Shown: piece by piece, positions 43,496 through 52,444 of the stretch
How the letters are laid out: the number at the start of each line of letters is the position of its first letter
Position numbering within the stretch: position 1 is the stretch's first letter
Assembly: GCF_002863565.1 (NCBI RefSeq)
Contig: NZ_PGUW01000002.1
Span: 1-64,000 of the forward strand
Length of the DNA: 64,000 nt
From: Bacillus sp. V5-8f
GTDB lineage: Bacteria > Bacillota > Bacilli > Bacillales > DSM-1321
Direction of reading: 5' to 3'
Made by a program: the position numbers and the translations under genes
The notes under the pieces: model-generated
Seen by the model: only the letters and a program-made list of their open reading frames with translations
The model's database searches: none
What the model was told of the DNA's origin: nothing

Positions 43496-44563
43496 TTGGC
43501 TACTAATACTTTAACTAATTCTATGTTACCCACTTTTGATATAGAAAAAGAGGTGGAACGTTGGAATGTTTTTTCAAATATCGCAAATCAACCTGAACCG
43601 AGTGTAGACCATACGCCGAGACACGTGGTTTGGAAGAAGAATAAGGCTGTTTTATGGCATTATCCTGCGGTAGAAAAGAAATACGATATTCCCGTTTTCT
43701 TTGTTTATTCCTTATTTAACCGTCCTAATATCCTTGATTTTTCCCCAGGTTCAAGCGTTATTGAAGGCTTGGTAAAGAGCGGGTACGATGTATATCTTCT
43801 CGACTGGGGGATTGCAGGATACGAGGATAAAGAAATTAATATAGAAGATTATATCGTCGATTATATTAGAAATGGGGTCCGGAGGGCATTACGGCATTCG
43901 CGTGCCAATGAAGTGTCTGTTGTTGGGTACTGCCTGGGAGGAACCCTGGCAGCCATGTATGCGGCCATTGCAGAAGAACCGATCAAGAACCTGGTTGTCG
44001 CGACCGTTCCGATTGATTTCGGTGTCGCAGCGATGCCTGAAAAATGGGCGGAAGGGATGCAAGAAGGTGCGTTTAACATAGATCGTCTAATTGATGTGTA
44101 TGGATTAATCCCGCCACATTACATTGAAGCAATGTTCCGGTCAGTTACATCACCTGTATACTTCAGTCCTTACGTTACTTTGTTAAACCGTGCCACTGAC
44201 AAGCGATTCGTGGAAAAATGGAGACGAATGAATAAATGGACGAAAGAACATGTCCCGTTTACGGGGGAAGCATTTAGGCAATTAACGAACGATCTTTTTA
44301 AGGAAAATAAGCTGGTCAAAGGTGAATTTACGGTTCGCGGCAAGAAAGTAGATTTAGGGAATATTAAGGCAAACCTTCTGGTTGTTAGCTCAAAAAATGA
44401 TAACCTCATACCTCAGGAACAAAGCCGCCCTCTAATGGATTTGGTGTCAAGCGAAGATAAAACCTACCAGGTAGTGGAGGCGGGCCATGTTTCATTAGCG
44501 TTAACTGGGAAATTTTCCGGTATTTTGGATACGTGGTTATGTGACCGTTCAAAAAATGTTTAA
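43496..44563 (+). CDS. phaC: Poly(3-hydroxyalkanoate) synthase subunit PhaC, class III/IV
   Basis: A 355-residue PHA synthase, which polymerises 3-hydroxyacyl-CoAs on storage granules. The lipase-like box is GYCLGG with nucleophile Cys146; the Asp is in SKNDNLIPQ and His in EAGHVSLAL. Length fits class III/IV enzymes, which need PhaE or PhaR. TTG start with TAAGGAGGAG. The adjacent phaR looks dead, so either another PhaR is encoded elsewhere or the enzyme is inactive or has a new role. It could store carbon from the catabolic island as polymer. Confidence 0.9.
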   Translation: MATNTLTNSMLPTFDIEKEVERWNVFSNIANQPEPSVDHTPRHVVWKKNKAVLWHYPAVEKKYDIPVFFVYSLFNRPNILDFSPGSSVIEGLVKSGYDVYLLDWGIAGYEDKEINIEDYIVDYIRNGVRRALRHSRANEVSVVGYCLGGTLAAMYAAIAEEPIKNLVVATVPIDFGVAAMPEKWAEGMQEGAFNIDRLIDVYGLIPPHYIEAMFRSVTSPVYFSPYVTLLNRATDKRFVEKWRRMNKWTKEHVPFTGEAFRQLTNDLFKENKLVKGEFTVRGKKVDLGNIKANLLVVSSKNDNLIPQEQSRPLMDLVSSEDKTYQVVEAGHVSLALTGKFSGILDTWLCDRSKNV

Positions 44564-44611
44564 ACACAAGCCGCAGTAGTGATGATTATAAAAGGATAAG
44601 CAACACATAAT

Positions 44612-44649
44612 GCCTGCCTGTTTCCTAGATTTATTGGAGACAGGCGGGC
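44612..44649 (+). terminator. Hairpin after phaC
   Basis: GCCTGCCTGTTTCC and GGAGACAGGCGGGC pair with two G-T pairs around a ten-base loop, followed by AGTTATTATT. It probably reduces readthrough into the peptidase gene. Confidence 0.6.
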
Positions 44650-44680
44650 GAGTTATTATTAACAAGGAAGGAAGGATTAC

Positions 44681-45871
44681 ATGAAAAATTTACAAACCGT
44701 TTTTGAACTCATTGATGAAGCAAAATCCATCAAATTTTTGCAATCACTTATTCAGGTAAATAGTGTGAACCCAAAAGGGAACGAAAAAGATGTTGCTTTG
44801 GTTATTCAAAATTATTTAAATTCATCCGCGCTTCAAGTGGAATTGGATGATCTCGGAGATAATCGGGCAAATCTTTTTGTTACATATCCACATACGACAT
44901 CGGAGGAAAAGCATTTAGTGTACAGCGGGCATTTTGATACGGTACCTACCGGGAAGGCCCCGTGGGAACATGACCCGTTTTCAGGCACAGTAATCGATAA
45001 TAAAATGTTCGGTCGGGGAACGACCGACATGAAGAGCGGTGTAGCCGCAATGATCCTTGCCTTAGAATGTATAGAACGGGCTGGCCTTACACTAAACGGA
45101 AAGCTGCAGTTTGTTGGCACAGCAGGAGAAGAAGTGGACGGCTTCGGAGCAAAAAAAGTAATAGAAAAAGGACAAATCGACGGTGCTACAGCGATGGTTG
45201 TTTCTGAGCCAAGCAGTAATCAGCTATTTACCGCTCATAAAGGGTGTCTCTGGCTGGAGATTATTACATATGGAAAAACGGCACACGGTTCGATGCCTGA
45301 TCAGGGAATTAACGCTATCAATACGATGAATGAATTTATGAATAAACTGCAAACCTATCATTTTGATTATATACCACATCCGATATTGGGACACCCGACA
45401 ATGAATATCGGAACCATTGAAGGTGGGGTTAAAACAAATGTCGTTCCAGACCAGTGTAATTTAACCCTAGATATCCGGACCGTTCCAGGACAGGATAATG
45501 ACCGCATTCTATCAGATATTGAGACCATGATCCAAGCGGCTGCAAAGGGGTCGCAATCCACGTATGCAATAAAAATCATTAATCGTATGGATTCCGTTTC
45601 GACAGACGAATCAGACGGTTTTGTTAAACGTGCCGTTCAAACAGGCAAGGAGCATCTTGACTTAGATTTAAAACCTACAGGGGTCAATTACTATACTGAC
45701 GCATCTGTTTATTGGCCTCATTTACAAATTCCTACGATCATTATTGGTCCAGGCCATCCGCAGTTGGCCCATCAGCCGAATGAGTATGTAGAAATTGATC
45801 ACTTCATAGAATCCATCCGTTATTTTATTGCCCTCGCCATTGATTACTTGGGTCAGGGTCAAAAAGAATAG
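44681..45871 (+). CDS. M20-family metallopeptidase (ArgE/DapE-like)
   Basis: A 396-residue zinc amidohydrolase. Metal and catalytic motifs: SGHFDTVP (His, catalytic Asp), GRGTTDMKSG (bridging Asp), GTAGEEVDGFG (catalytic Glu-Glu), and HQPNEYVEI near the end (final His). The dimerisation domain lies between about residues 185 and 300. It removes an acyl group from an amino acid or cleaves a small amide. It may release acids from conjugates for this island, or be unrelated. A terminator follows. Confidence 0.9.
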   Translation: MKNLQTVFELIDEAKSIKFLQSLIQVNSVNPKGNEKDVALVIQNYLNSSALQVELDDLGDNRANLFVTYPHTTSEEKHLVYSGHFDTVPTGKAPWEHDPFSGTVIDNKMFGRGTTDMKSGVAAMILALECIERAGLTLNGKLQFVGTAGEEVDGFGAKKVIEKGQIDGATAMVVSEPSSNQLFTAHKGCLWLEIITYGKTAHGSMPDQGINAINTMNEFMNKLQTYHFDYIPHPILGHPTMNIGTIEGGVKTNVVPDQCNLTLDIRTVPGQDNDRILSDIETMIQAAAKGSQSTYAIKIINRMDSVSTDESDGFVKRAVQTGKEHLDLDLKPTGVNYYTDASVYWPHLQIPTIIIGPGHPQLAHQPNEYVEIDHFIESIRYFIALAIDYLGQGQKE

Positions 45872-45885
45872 CAAATGGATAAAAC

Positions 45886-45933
45886 ACCCGGGGAGGGGCA
45901 CAGCGAACATAGTGCCGTTATTCGGGTTTTTTT
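45886..45933 (+). terminator. Rho-independent terminator
   Basis: Nested stems ACCCG/CGGGT and GGCAC/GTGCC, followed by seven T at 45927-45933. It closes the last gene of the catabolic region. Confidence 0.8.
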
Positions 45934-46063
45934 AGTTTGTGCCATTTTGTAACATACAAACCAACTTTAAATCGGTGGCTAGTTTTTACAAACTATTATA
46001 ACTCAGGTCATTATTAAGTATAGTTGTCGAAAATATATATCAATAAGAAAAGGGAAGTCCTTC

Positions 46064-46879
46064 CTAAATAGACTCCACCTTTTGTTTTTGTTTAAGACTA
46101 TGGATAATATTGTTTTTTGTCTTATTGAATTGTTTTTCATAGTATTTTTCCAATACACTATCAATTTGGAAGTCTTTCTTGTATTCCTGCCATTTTGAAT
46201 GGGAGTTGAATTGCTTCCAGGTAAGGTTCAATTGACCGGTTTTTTTCATGGTAGAGCTGATCAATCTGGAAAATTTCTTTTTACCAGAGCTGTTCAATTT
46301 TCCACTTGAGAAATGAAGTTCACTTGCTAATCTTTTTGGTTTTTGTACGGAGTATAGGTCAAACTTGTTTCGTAACGCAAGAAAGATCTTAGCAGTGCTT
46401 TCTGCATCGCTTAATGCTCTGTGGGCATTTTGATTTTCCTTAATTTCTAGTTGCGCAAGGGCTGAAGTGAGGCTTGGTGTATTGAAGGTGTGTAAAACAC
46501 CGTACATGTAAACTTCCTGGATATCCAATAGGGAAGAGGGCTCAAAAAGCTTCAGTTCCAAACGGTTACAGTCTGACTGAAAGAATCGGTAATCTTCTTT
46601 TCCCCATGAAACGAAGACATAGTCCTTACCAAGAAAATGGACGAAATTGGAATAAGCTTCTTTAAACCTCGGCGCATCCTTAATCATATCTTCTGTAATG
46701 TTAGTTAGCTTGGAGGTAAAGTTTGAAAGGGTACACAATGGCTTAATTAAAGTTGAGAAAGTATCGAGAACTGTTCCGGTTTCATCCAGCTTCACAGCTC
46801 CGATTTCAATGATTTCACTAGGTTTGTCCGTTGCATATTTAAAACTGTTTCTCTCCACATCAACAATTATATAGTTCAT
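46064..46879 (-). CDS. DnaQ/ERI1-like DEDDh 3'-5' exonuclease
   Basis: A 271-residue exonuclease of the DEDDh family. Motif I is IIVDVERN, with Glu in EIIEIGAVKL; motif II Asp lies in the FVSWGKEDYRFF region; motif III is HRALSDAEST with the catalytic His. The nuclease domain ends near residue 185 and a basic C-terminal extension of about 85 residues follows. It resembles KapD of B. subtilis, though longer. ATG 46879 is used because AAAGGTGG lies just upstream; it is expressed leftward, after the PBP terminator. Confidence 0.85.
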   Translation of the reverse strand: MNYIIVDVERNSFKYATDKPSEIIEIGAVKLDETGTVLDTFSTLIKPLCTLSNFTSKLTNITEDMIKDAPRFKEAYSNFVHFLGKDYVFVSWGKEDYRFFQSDCNRLELKLFEPSSLLDIQEVYMYGVLHTFNTPSLTSALAQLEIKENQNAHRALSDAESTAKIFLALRNKFDLYSVQKPKRLASELHFSSGKLNSSGKKKFSRLISSTMKKTGQLNLTWKQFNSHSKWQEYKKDFQIDSVLEKYYEKQFNKTKNNIIHSLKQKQKVESI

Positions 46880-46955
46880 AAGTACCACCTTTTCTATGTA
46901 TACATTATAACAGAAAAGTGTCAGTTTGGTTTGTCAAATATTTGGTAATGAACAA

Positions 46956-47005
46956 AAAGAGATTATATCACTAGGAACAGGTCCTGTGATATAACCTCTT
47001 TTTGA
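46956..47005 (-). terminator. Terminator of the class A PBP gene
   Basis: AAAAAGAG-A-TTATATCAC and its complement GTGATATAA-C-CTCTTTTT flank a 14-base spacer. The structure is symmetrical with A/T tracts on both sides, so it can stop transcription in either direction; the PBP gene ends seven bases before it. Confidence 0.85.
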
Positions 47006-47011
47006 ATAGTT

Positions 47012-49504
47012 TTATGGGTTTGATGATTCTGGCGTTATTGACTCTCTATTGGGACTTGGCTTTTGGGTGTTTGGATTTGATTGAGGCGGCTGATTTCCTG
47101 TTTCAGGAGTGGTACCAGAGCCACCGGTATTATTGTTGCCTCCATTACCCGGAGTAGTGCCAGGTGTAGCTGGGTTGGCAGGCTTGGATCCAGAACCATT
47201 ATCATTTCCTTGGTCGTCGCCATTATCATTGTTGCCGCCATTACCATTACCATTTCCGTTTCCGTTGCCATTACCATTTCCATTGCCATTTCCGTTGCCA
47301 TTTCCGTTTTCATTATCATCGTTACCGTTTTGATCCTGATCATTTCCTTCACCGTTTTCCTGTCCAGGCGGTGTAGTTTGTTCCGGATTTTGGGTTTCTT
47401 CTTCGGTTGAAGTGTCTTCCTCTGGGTTTTCCTCTTCTTCTACTGGCGCTGTTGCTGGTTCACTTTCTTTTTTCTTTTCTTTCTTAGGCTTTTTGGCAAC
47501 CTGAACCGGCATGTGGCCTCTTACGTAGAATTCACTTCCGCTACTTGCAACGCTGGAGGGCTGTTCAAAATCCGCGGTTGCTACGTCTTTTGAAGCATAT
47601 TCCATCAGATTTTTAAAGAGATATTTAGGGATTTTTTGTGATTCCTTACCTAAATACTCTTTTGTATTATCCTTTGGATCGTAGCCCATCCAGACAGCAA
47701 TCGTAAAGTTCGTTGTATATCCGGCCATCCAACTGTCGGGAACTCCTTCAGCAGGGATACCATAGCGGAGACGGTCTTCTTTTAAGAAGTTTGTTGAACC
47801 TGTTTTCCCCGCAACAGGAAGATATGGGATATTTGCGAGCCTTCCTGTACCATAGCTTTCCTTCAATACGCTCTTAAGCATATCTGAAACGATAAATGCG
47901 GTAGATTCCTTCATAACCGTTTTCGATTCCACGTTGTTTTTGATGGAAGTTTTATCCCTTAACACAATCTTTTTCACCGTATGCGGTTTGTTGTATATAC
48001 CGCCATTTCCAAAAGCGCTGTATGCGCCGGCCAGCTGTAAGGAAGAAATGCCGTCTTTCATTCCGCCAATTGCATAAGCTTCCCCAATTTCATCCGGAAG
48101 GGGAAGGCCCAAATTGGCGCCAAATTCCCGTGCCCGGTCAAGTCCCACTTCTTGGATGGTTTTAACCGCCGGGATATTTAGTGAGCGCCCAAGTGCTTCC
48201 CTGATGGTCATCGTTCCGTAATATCGGTTTGATGCGTTTTTCAAAGGTGTTCCGTTAGAATACTCATAGGGTTCATCCGTGATCAACTTATGGGTAGACC
48301 AGTTGAGATACTCAACTGCAGGGCCATAGTCTAGGATCGGTTTAATTGTCGAACCGGGCTGTCGTGTTGCATCAGTGGCATAATTGAAACCGCGGGATAC
48401 ATTCGTGTTACGGCCGCCTCCAATTGCTAAAATCTCTCCGGTTTTTGTATCAAGAAGCGTTATCCCTGCCTGCAGCTTTTCGCTCGGATAGTTAATAATA
48501 TCATTTGTGTTAAGCATTTTATAAACATACTCTTGTGCGTCCTTGTCCAGCGTTGTGTGAATTTCTAATCCATCGCTGTATACATTATAGTCGCCCATGG
48601 CTTCAACTTCCTCGATTACCTGGTCGATGAAAGCGTCGTATGTCGCTACGTTCTTTTTTGTTTGCTCTTTTTGAAGGCCTTCGGTGATTGGAATGTCTTG
48701 ATTTTTTTCCATTTCCGCCTTACTGATGAAACCATGCTTATTCATCAGATGAAGTACCACATCGCGCCTTTTTTTGGCGAGTTCTTTATTTTCATAAGGA
48801 TTATATGCGCTTGGACGCTGCGGCAATCCGACCAAGAGGGCGATTTCGTTTAACTCTAAATCCTTGAGTTCCTTTCCGTAATACGTTTTTGCTGCCCTGG
48901 CAATACCATTGGCTCGTTCACCATAAAAAATTTTGTTCATATACATTTCAAAAATTTCTTTTTTTGTATACTTTCGTTCCAGCTGAAAGGCGAGCCACAT
49001 TTCCTGGACTTTTCTTTTCATTGTTTTATCCGCTGTTAAATAGGAACGTTTGACAACCTGCTGGGTAATGGTACTTGCCCCTTGTGATCCGAAACCTTGA
49101 GTGAAGTTTGCTAGAACTGCTCCTCCCAGTCGATAGAAATCAATTCCCTGATGCTCATAAAAACGGACATCCTCAGTAGCTAGCACAGCATCCTCAATCT
49201 GTTTTGGAATGTCTTCATAAGCAACAAAGTCACGTTCAGCCCCAACTTCTGTTAAAAGTTTGCCATCATCGTAATAGATCTTTGAGGAAACTGGGTCCCT
49301 TAATAATTTATCATCCAATTTAGGAGCGTCACTGATAAAGTAGGCGAATGTAGCGCCACCCGTAATAATGCCGATAATCCCGAGTGAAATCAGGATAAGG
49401 AAGATTCGCTTAAAAAGACCGCCGCCAGTTTTATCCTTGCCTTTTTTATTCTGGCCCTCCATTTGTTTTCGGCGTTCAAGTCTTGAGTTATATTTTTCAG
49501 CCAT
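47012..49504 (-). CDS. Class A penicillin-binding protein (PBP1A family)
   Basis: A bifunctional peptidoglycan synthase of about 830 residues. A basic cytoplasmic N-terminus is followed by one membrane helix (about 31-56). The GT51 glycosyltransferase has Glu111 in ATEDVRFYEHQG and QGASTITQQ. The transpeptidase shows Ser385 in PGSTIKP, then an SLN motif and KTGS. The last 140 residues are low-complexity: a Lys/Glu/Pro stretch, then Gly-Asn repeats and Pro/Thr/Asn. Domain order matches PonA of B. subtilis, which also ends in a hydrophilic tail, but no recU gene is next to it. I start at 49504; upstream in-frame codons lack a ribosome-binding site. Confidence 0.92.
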   Translation of the reverse strand: MAEKYNSRLERRKQMEGQNKKGKDKTGGGLFKRIFLILISLGIIGIITGGATFAYFISDAPKLDDKLLRDPVSSKIYYDDGKLLTEVGAERDFVAYEDIPKQIEDAVLATEDVRFYEHQGIDFYRLGGAVLANFTQGFGSQGASTITQQVVKRSYLTADKTMKRKVQEMWLAFQLERKYTKKEIFEMYMNKIFYGERANGIARAAKTYYGKELKDLELNEIALLVGLPQRPSAYNPYENKELAKKRRDVVLHLMNKHGFISKAEMEKNQDIPITEGLQKEQTKKNVATYDAFIDQVIEEVEAMGDYNVYSDGLEIHTTLDKDAQEYVYKMLNTNDIINYPSEKLQAGITLLDTKTGEILAIGGGRNTNVSRGFNYATDATRQPGSTIKPILDYGPAVEYLNWSTHKLITDEPYEYSNGTPLKNASNRYYGTMTIREALGRSLNIPAVKTIQEVGLDRAREFGANLGLPLPDEIGEAYAIGGMKDGISSLQLAGAYSAFGNGGIYNKPHTVKKIVLRDKTSIKNNVESKTVMKESTAFIVSDMLKSVLKESYGTGRLANIPYLPVAGKTGSTNFLKEDRLRYGIPAEGVPDSWMAGYTTNFTIAVWMGYDPKDNTKEYLGKESQKIPKYLFKNLMEYASKDVATADFEQPSSVASSGSEFYVRGHMPVQVAKKPKKEKKKESEPATAPVEEEENPEEDTSTEEETQNPEQTTPPGQENGEGNDQDQNGNDDNENGNGNGNGNGNGNGNGNGNGNGNGGNNDNGDDQGNDNGSGSKPANPATPGTTPGNGGNNNTGGSGTTPETGNQPPQSNPNTQKPSPNRESITPESSNP
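47236..47310. repeat. Six-base tandem repeat coding for Gly-Asn
   Basis: A run of degenerate hexamers (variants of CCATTA, CCATTT, CCGTTT, CCGTTG on the plus strand) encodes about 12 Gly-Asn pairs in the PBP tail. The third-base variation shows that it is not freshly expanded. Length variation by slippage would stay in frame. Confidence 0.85.
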
Positions 49505-49979
49505 AAGATACGACCTGCCTTTCATGAACAAGAAATAAGACTCAATAACGGGAATTTCCCGTAGTAAGTCAATAATCAAACAAAAACGTTCTATTACTTT
49601 TATAAAATGATTAAAAAGGTGTAGTTTAGGTCAGGGACAACTGGGCTGAGAACGTGCTAGAGTTAGAAAATTATAGCAGTGAATTTTTCGTTCAGGTGTA
49701 ATGATAAATTGGTGTGCTGATTTAGTCAATATTAAAGTATCCCCATTTCATTAAGCAAATTTCCAAACGGTAGCGGTTTGTCGAATGTTTGTTAATAATG
49801 GATGGTGTTCATAAAGTGCCAATGATTAGCATCGTTATATCCCATTATTCCTGTTAAAAAATATCGTACTAAAAAGCTCGATAGAATATATTTAATTACT
49901 ATAACACATGGACTGTATTTGAAAAGGGACGAGAGTATTAAGTTAAGGGAAAGATTCCTTTTATATAGTAGGATCATTC
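49505..49979. other. Long intergenic region
   Basis: About 475 bases between the leftward PBP gene and the rightward stress gene. It must hold the PBP promoter. I see no convincing ORF, RNA gene or repeat. Confidence 0.4.
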
Positions 49980-50004
49980 GTTTATTTGGGAGAATGCAGG
50001 GTAT
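49980..50004 (+). promoter_or_regulatory. Sigma-B-type promoter
   Basis: GTTTAT-N13-GGGTAT fits the general stress consensus (GTTTAA, 12-14 bases, GGGWAW). It lies 33 bases before the ATG of the YflT-domain gene, itself a typical general-stress family. Confidence 0.75.
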
Positions 50005-50036
50005 AAATTTAAAAACTAATCATTGGGGGATATGTG

Positions 50037-50381
50037 ATGAAAAAGGAAGTTTATGGGGTCTATAAGACTAGAGAGGCGGTTATCGCTGCTATCCATGATT
50101 TAGAGGCCAGAGGCTTGGAGGACGAGGATATTACGTTGCTTGCGGAAAAGGAAGAAACGCTTCATTTTGCACGTCATAATGAGGACCTAAATCTAAAAAT
50201 CGCAATAGACTCTCCGGAAGATGACACCATTATCGATAAGGTTCTAAAAATATTTTACGATGCCGGAAATCTCCGCCCGGAGGATAACCTTTTGGAAGCA
50301 GGGCTGAGTCATGAGGATGCAGAGAAATATGCAAATGTCGTTAAAAATGATGGCATACTGATACTTCTGGAACGGAAATAG
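50037..50381 (+). CDS. General stress protein, YflT-domain
   Basis: A 114-residue cytosolic protein of the heat-induced YflT/general stress protein 17M family. The family N-terminus is EVYGVYKTREAVIAAIHDLE followed by the acidic GLEDEDITLLAE; the C-terminal part, SHEDAEKYANVVKNDGILILL, is the conserved closing helix and strand. Molecular function is unknown. A sigma-B-type promoter precedes it, and an RsbR-type protein, part of the sigma-B signalling route, is encoded nearby. ATG 50037 is better placed than GTG 50034. Confidence 0.87.
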   Translation: MKKEVYGVYKTREAVIAAIHDLEARGLEDEDITLLAEKEETLHFARHNEDLNLKIAIDSPEDDTIIDKVLKIFYDAGNLRPEDNLLEAGLSHEDAEKYANVVKNDGILILLERK

Positions 50382-50415
50382 GGGAGCCGGGGAGAAAAAA
50401 GTATAAAATAAGTAA

Positions 50416-50445
50416 AAAGAACTGTCATTTGGCAGTTCTTTTTTA
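50416..50445 (+). terminator. Rho-independent terminator
   Basis: AAGAACTG and CAGTTCTT pair across an eight-base loop and are followed by TTTTATTTT. Confidence 0.88.
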
Positions 50446-50850
50446 TTTTCAAAAGCATTAGATCGTGAAAATACGCTATTTTAATGGTCATAGGTTACCA
50501 ACCAATGTATTGGTGGTAAGAATTTGCGTATACATCAAGAAATTAGCATACTATATCATTTAAATGACTATCCAGATATAAAAATTATATGATTGTCAAG
50601 AAATAAGCAGCTTTATGAATGAATATGATATTAATGTATCAAATGATGTATCAACAAATTACTGTATTTCAGTCGAGTTTCTTTAAAGGGAATCGATGTT
50701 CGATCTAATTAATCATTTTTGCCGACATTCATAGAAGGAAAAGTCAGCCCACAAACAATTCATCTAGAACTGGATAGTAAAACCTGAATATTCTCAGTTC
50801 CTTGGGGGGATGGTACTGCTGTAAAAAAGCGATTTACTTAGAAACATTTC
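50446..50850. other. Intergenic region with an imperfect palindrome
   Basis: About 400 AT-rich bases between converging genes. It holds one imperfect dyad, TTACCAACCAAT-G-TATTGGTGGTAA-like, at 50495-50519. I see no gene. Confidence 0.35.
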
Positions 50851-51690
50851 TTATGCTTCACCGTCTTTTTCCCTTTTTCTATATGCGTTTAGGGCTTGCT
50901 GCAGGGTGGCATACGTTTTGATGTTATGAAAGTCTATGCCAAGGCTGACGACGGTCTGAGCTATTTCAGGTCGTATTCCTGTTATAACAGCTTCAACACC
51001 AAGCAGGCGTAAGGAATCAACGACCTGGAATAACTGATGGGCGACCATCGTATCTATAATCGGAACGCCTGAAAGATCCAATATGAAATAAGTAACATTT
51101 AATTTGGTACTTCGCTTCAATGATTCTTCCATCAATAATTTTGCACGCTCGGTATCGACTGTGCCAACGATCGGAAGGACAGCAACACCTTTCTCTAGAG
51201 GAACTACCGGTACGGATAGTTCAGCTAGAGCGTTTCGTGCAGTTTCCATTAAGTGGTTGTGGTGGTTCACAAACGCCACACTAAAACTATGAGCCGCCTG
51301 GTCAATAATTCTATGCAATTTTGTAACGTAATCACTATATTCGTGAAAGGATGCCTGTTGGGAAATTGCTTCTTGAGTGATTACTTCTGCCATTACTTCA
51401 CGGTAAATGGGTAATTCATCCAGTGCTACATCAATGGTCATCCCCAGTTTGGAACAATATTCTCCCGTTTCTTCTCCCCACAAGGAGATTTTTTTAAGTG
51501 CTGTATCTAAAGGATCAATTAACAGTTCCTTGTACATTTCAATCAATTTAACTCTCTCTTCCAGTAACTGTTTAGATATAGGCACTTGCTGCTCTGGATG
51601 TTTTTGGTTCTGGATATTAGTGATTTTTTCTGCCAGCTCATTTTTTTGGGCCGCAACCTTTTCTGCTACTTGTTCTTCATTCCAGCTCAT
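50851..51690 (-). CDS. RsbR-type stressosome protein with STAS domain
   Basis: A 279-residue RsbR paralogue. The N-terminal 150 residues form the variable sensory part (helical, non-haem-globin-like), and the C-terminal STAS domain starts near residue 160 (VPLEKGVAVLPIVGTVDTERA). The segment FILDLSGVPIIDTMVAHQLF contains the Thr phosphorylated by RsbT in stressosomes. Such proteins form the 1.8-MDa complex that releases RsbT to activate sigma-B. ATG 51690 follows TTGGAGG; a TTG at 51705 overlaps that site. No rsbS/rsbT lie nearby, so it is a stand-alone paralogue. Confidence 0.88.
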   Translation of the reverse strand: MSWNEEQVAEKVAAQKNELAEKITNIQNQKHPEQQVPISKQLLEERVKLIEMYKELLIDPLDTALKKISLWGEETGEYCSKLGMTIDVALDELPIYREVMAEVITQEAISQQASFHEYSDYVTKLHRIIDQAAHSFSVAFVNHHNHLMETARNALAELSVPVVPLEKGVAVLPIVGTVDTERAKLLMEESLKRSTKLNVTYFILDLSGVPIIDTMVAHQLFQVVDSLRLLGVEAVITGIRPEIAQTVVSLGIDFHNIKTYATLQQALNAYRKREKDGEA

Positions 51691-51884
51691 TCTATCTGCC
51701 TCCAAAATACACTAGCTTGTATGTTCATTTCATGCTATTATGGTAACCTTCCCGTTTTTGTCTTTCAACTTTATTGCTTAAAACAAGGAATAAGCTATAC
51801 AGGAAACATAGATGGAATAAATCAGTAAAAATCATTCATATCTATAAAGATACAGCCGATACATAAAGTAGGGGGTGCCGCACT

Positions 51885-52076
51885 ATGAATTACAAAGAAA
51901 ATGCAATCCAGGCCTATCTTGACTCTTTAAGGGCTGAAGGCGTTTCAGAAGAGATTATCAAATACGCTGCATTAGGTTTTGCAGCAGGATTTGACGCAGG
52001 TACTTTAAATAAATCCAATCCAGCGATCCAAATGGGAATGATTAAGACACTGCTGAAGGATGGAGTCGTACATTAA
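51885..52076 (+). CDS. Small protein of unknown function
   Basis: A 63-residue protein, helical, slightly acidic, with a small-residue-rich centre (YAALGFAAGFDAG) but not a membrane span. AGTAGGGGGTG precedes the ATG and a terminator follows directly, so it is a real single-gene unit. I do not recognise it. Confidence 0.7.
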   Translation: MNYKENAIQAYLDSLRAEGVSEEIIKYAALGFAAGFDAGTLNKSNPAIQMGMIKTLLKDGVVH

Positions 52077-52078
52077 TG

Positions 52079-52111
52079 ATGGCTGGCGTACAATTTGCCA
52101 GCCATTCCATT
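52079..52111 (+). terminator. Terminator after the small protein gene
   Basis: ATGGCTGGC (52079-52087) and GCCAGCCAT (52097-52105) form a perfect nine-base-pair stem, followed by TCCATTTT. Confidence 0.7.
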
Positions 52112-52207
52112 TTGGAATAAAAGGTATTCTCTTTATCTCTGCAACGTGGCTAGTTGATACAAACTTCACTTTTCCTTCTAAATCTGTTTAGGAATACTGT
52201 TATGTTA

Positions 52208-52444
52208 TTAACTCCTGCTTCTATCCAACATTTGCCCGAATGGGTAAAAAAGATTGCTTAGAAGTTCCGATGGACCAGGAATTTCAGGAAAGAAAACAAG
52301 GAGTATGGAGAGGAGCAGGCCAATTGTTGTCAGGGTAACAAAGGCGGCTCTTTCTTTTTTTTGGCCTTTTTCGATTTTTGGCCACTCATATAAAAAAATA
52401 AGAAGCATTATGACTGTTATTACTAAAACGACTACCAATTTCAT
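52208..52444 (-). CDS. Small membrane protein of the ger operon (possible D subunit)
   Basis: A 78-residue protein with two hydrophobic segments (residues about 3-18 and 35-52) separated by a charged loop (EKGQKKER). Its ATG overlaps the stop of the gerC-like gene (TAATG), so it is translated with it. Small two-helix D subunits are known in some spore germinant receptors, such as GerKD, where they modulate receptor response; this assignment comes from size, topology and position. Confidence 0.75.
   Translation of the reverse strand: MKLVVVLVITVIMLLIFLYEWPKIEKGQKKERAAFVTLTTIGLLLSILLVFFPEIPGPSELLSNLFYPFGQMLDRSRS

Noticed and set aside
47081-47410. A 109-codon open frame with repeats on the plus strand over the PBP tail
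   Set aside because: It is the antisense shadow of the Gly-Asn repeat; no ribosome-binding site, and the composition (Ile/Val/Ser runs) comes from the hexamer repeat.
50495-50519. Imperfect palindrome between the stress genes
   Set aside because: One bulge, no T-tract and no promoter overlap; too weak to call an operator or terminator.
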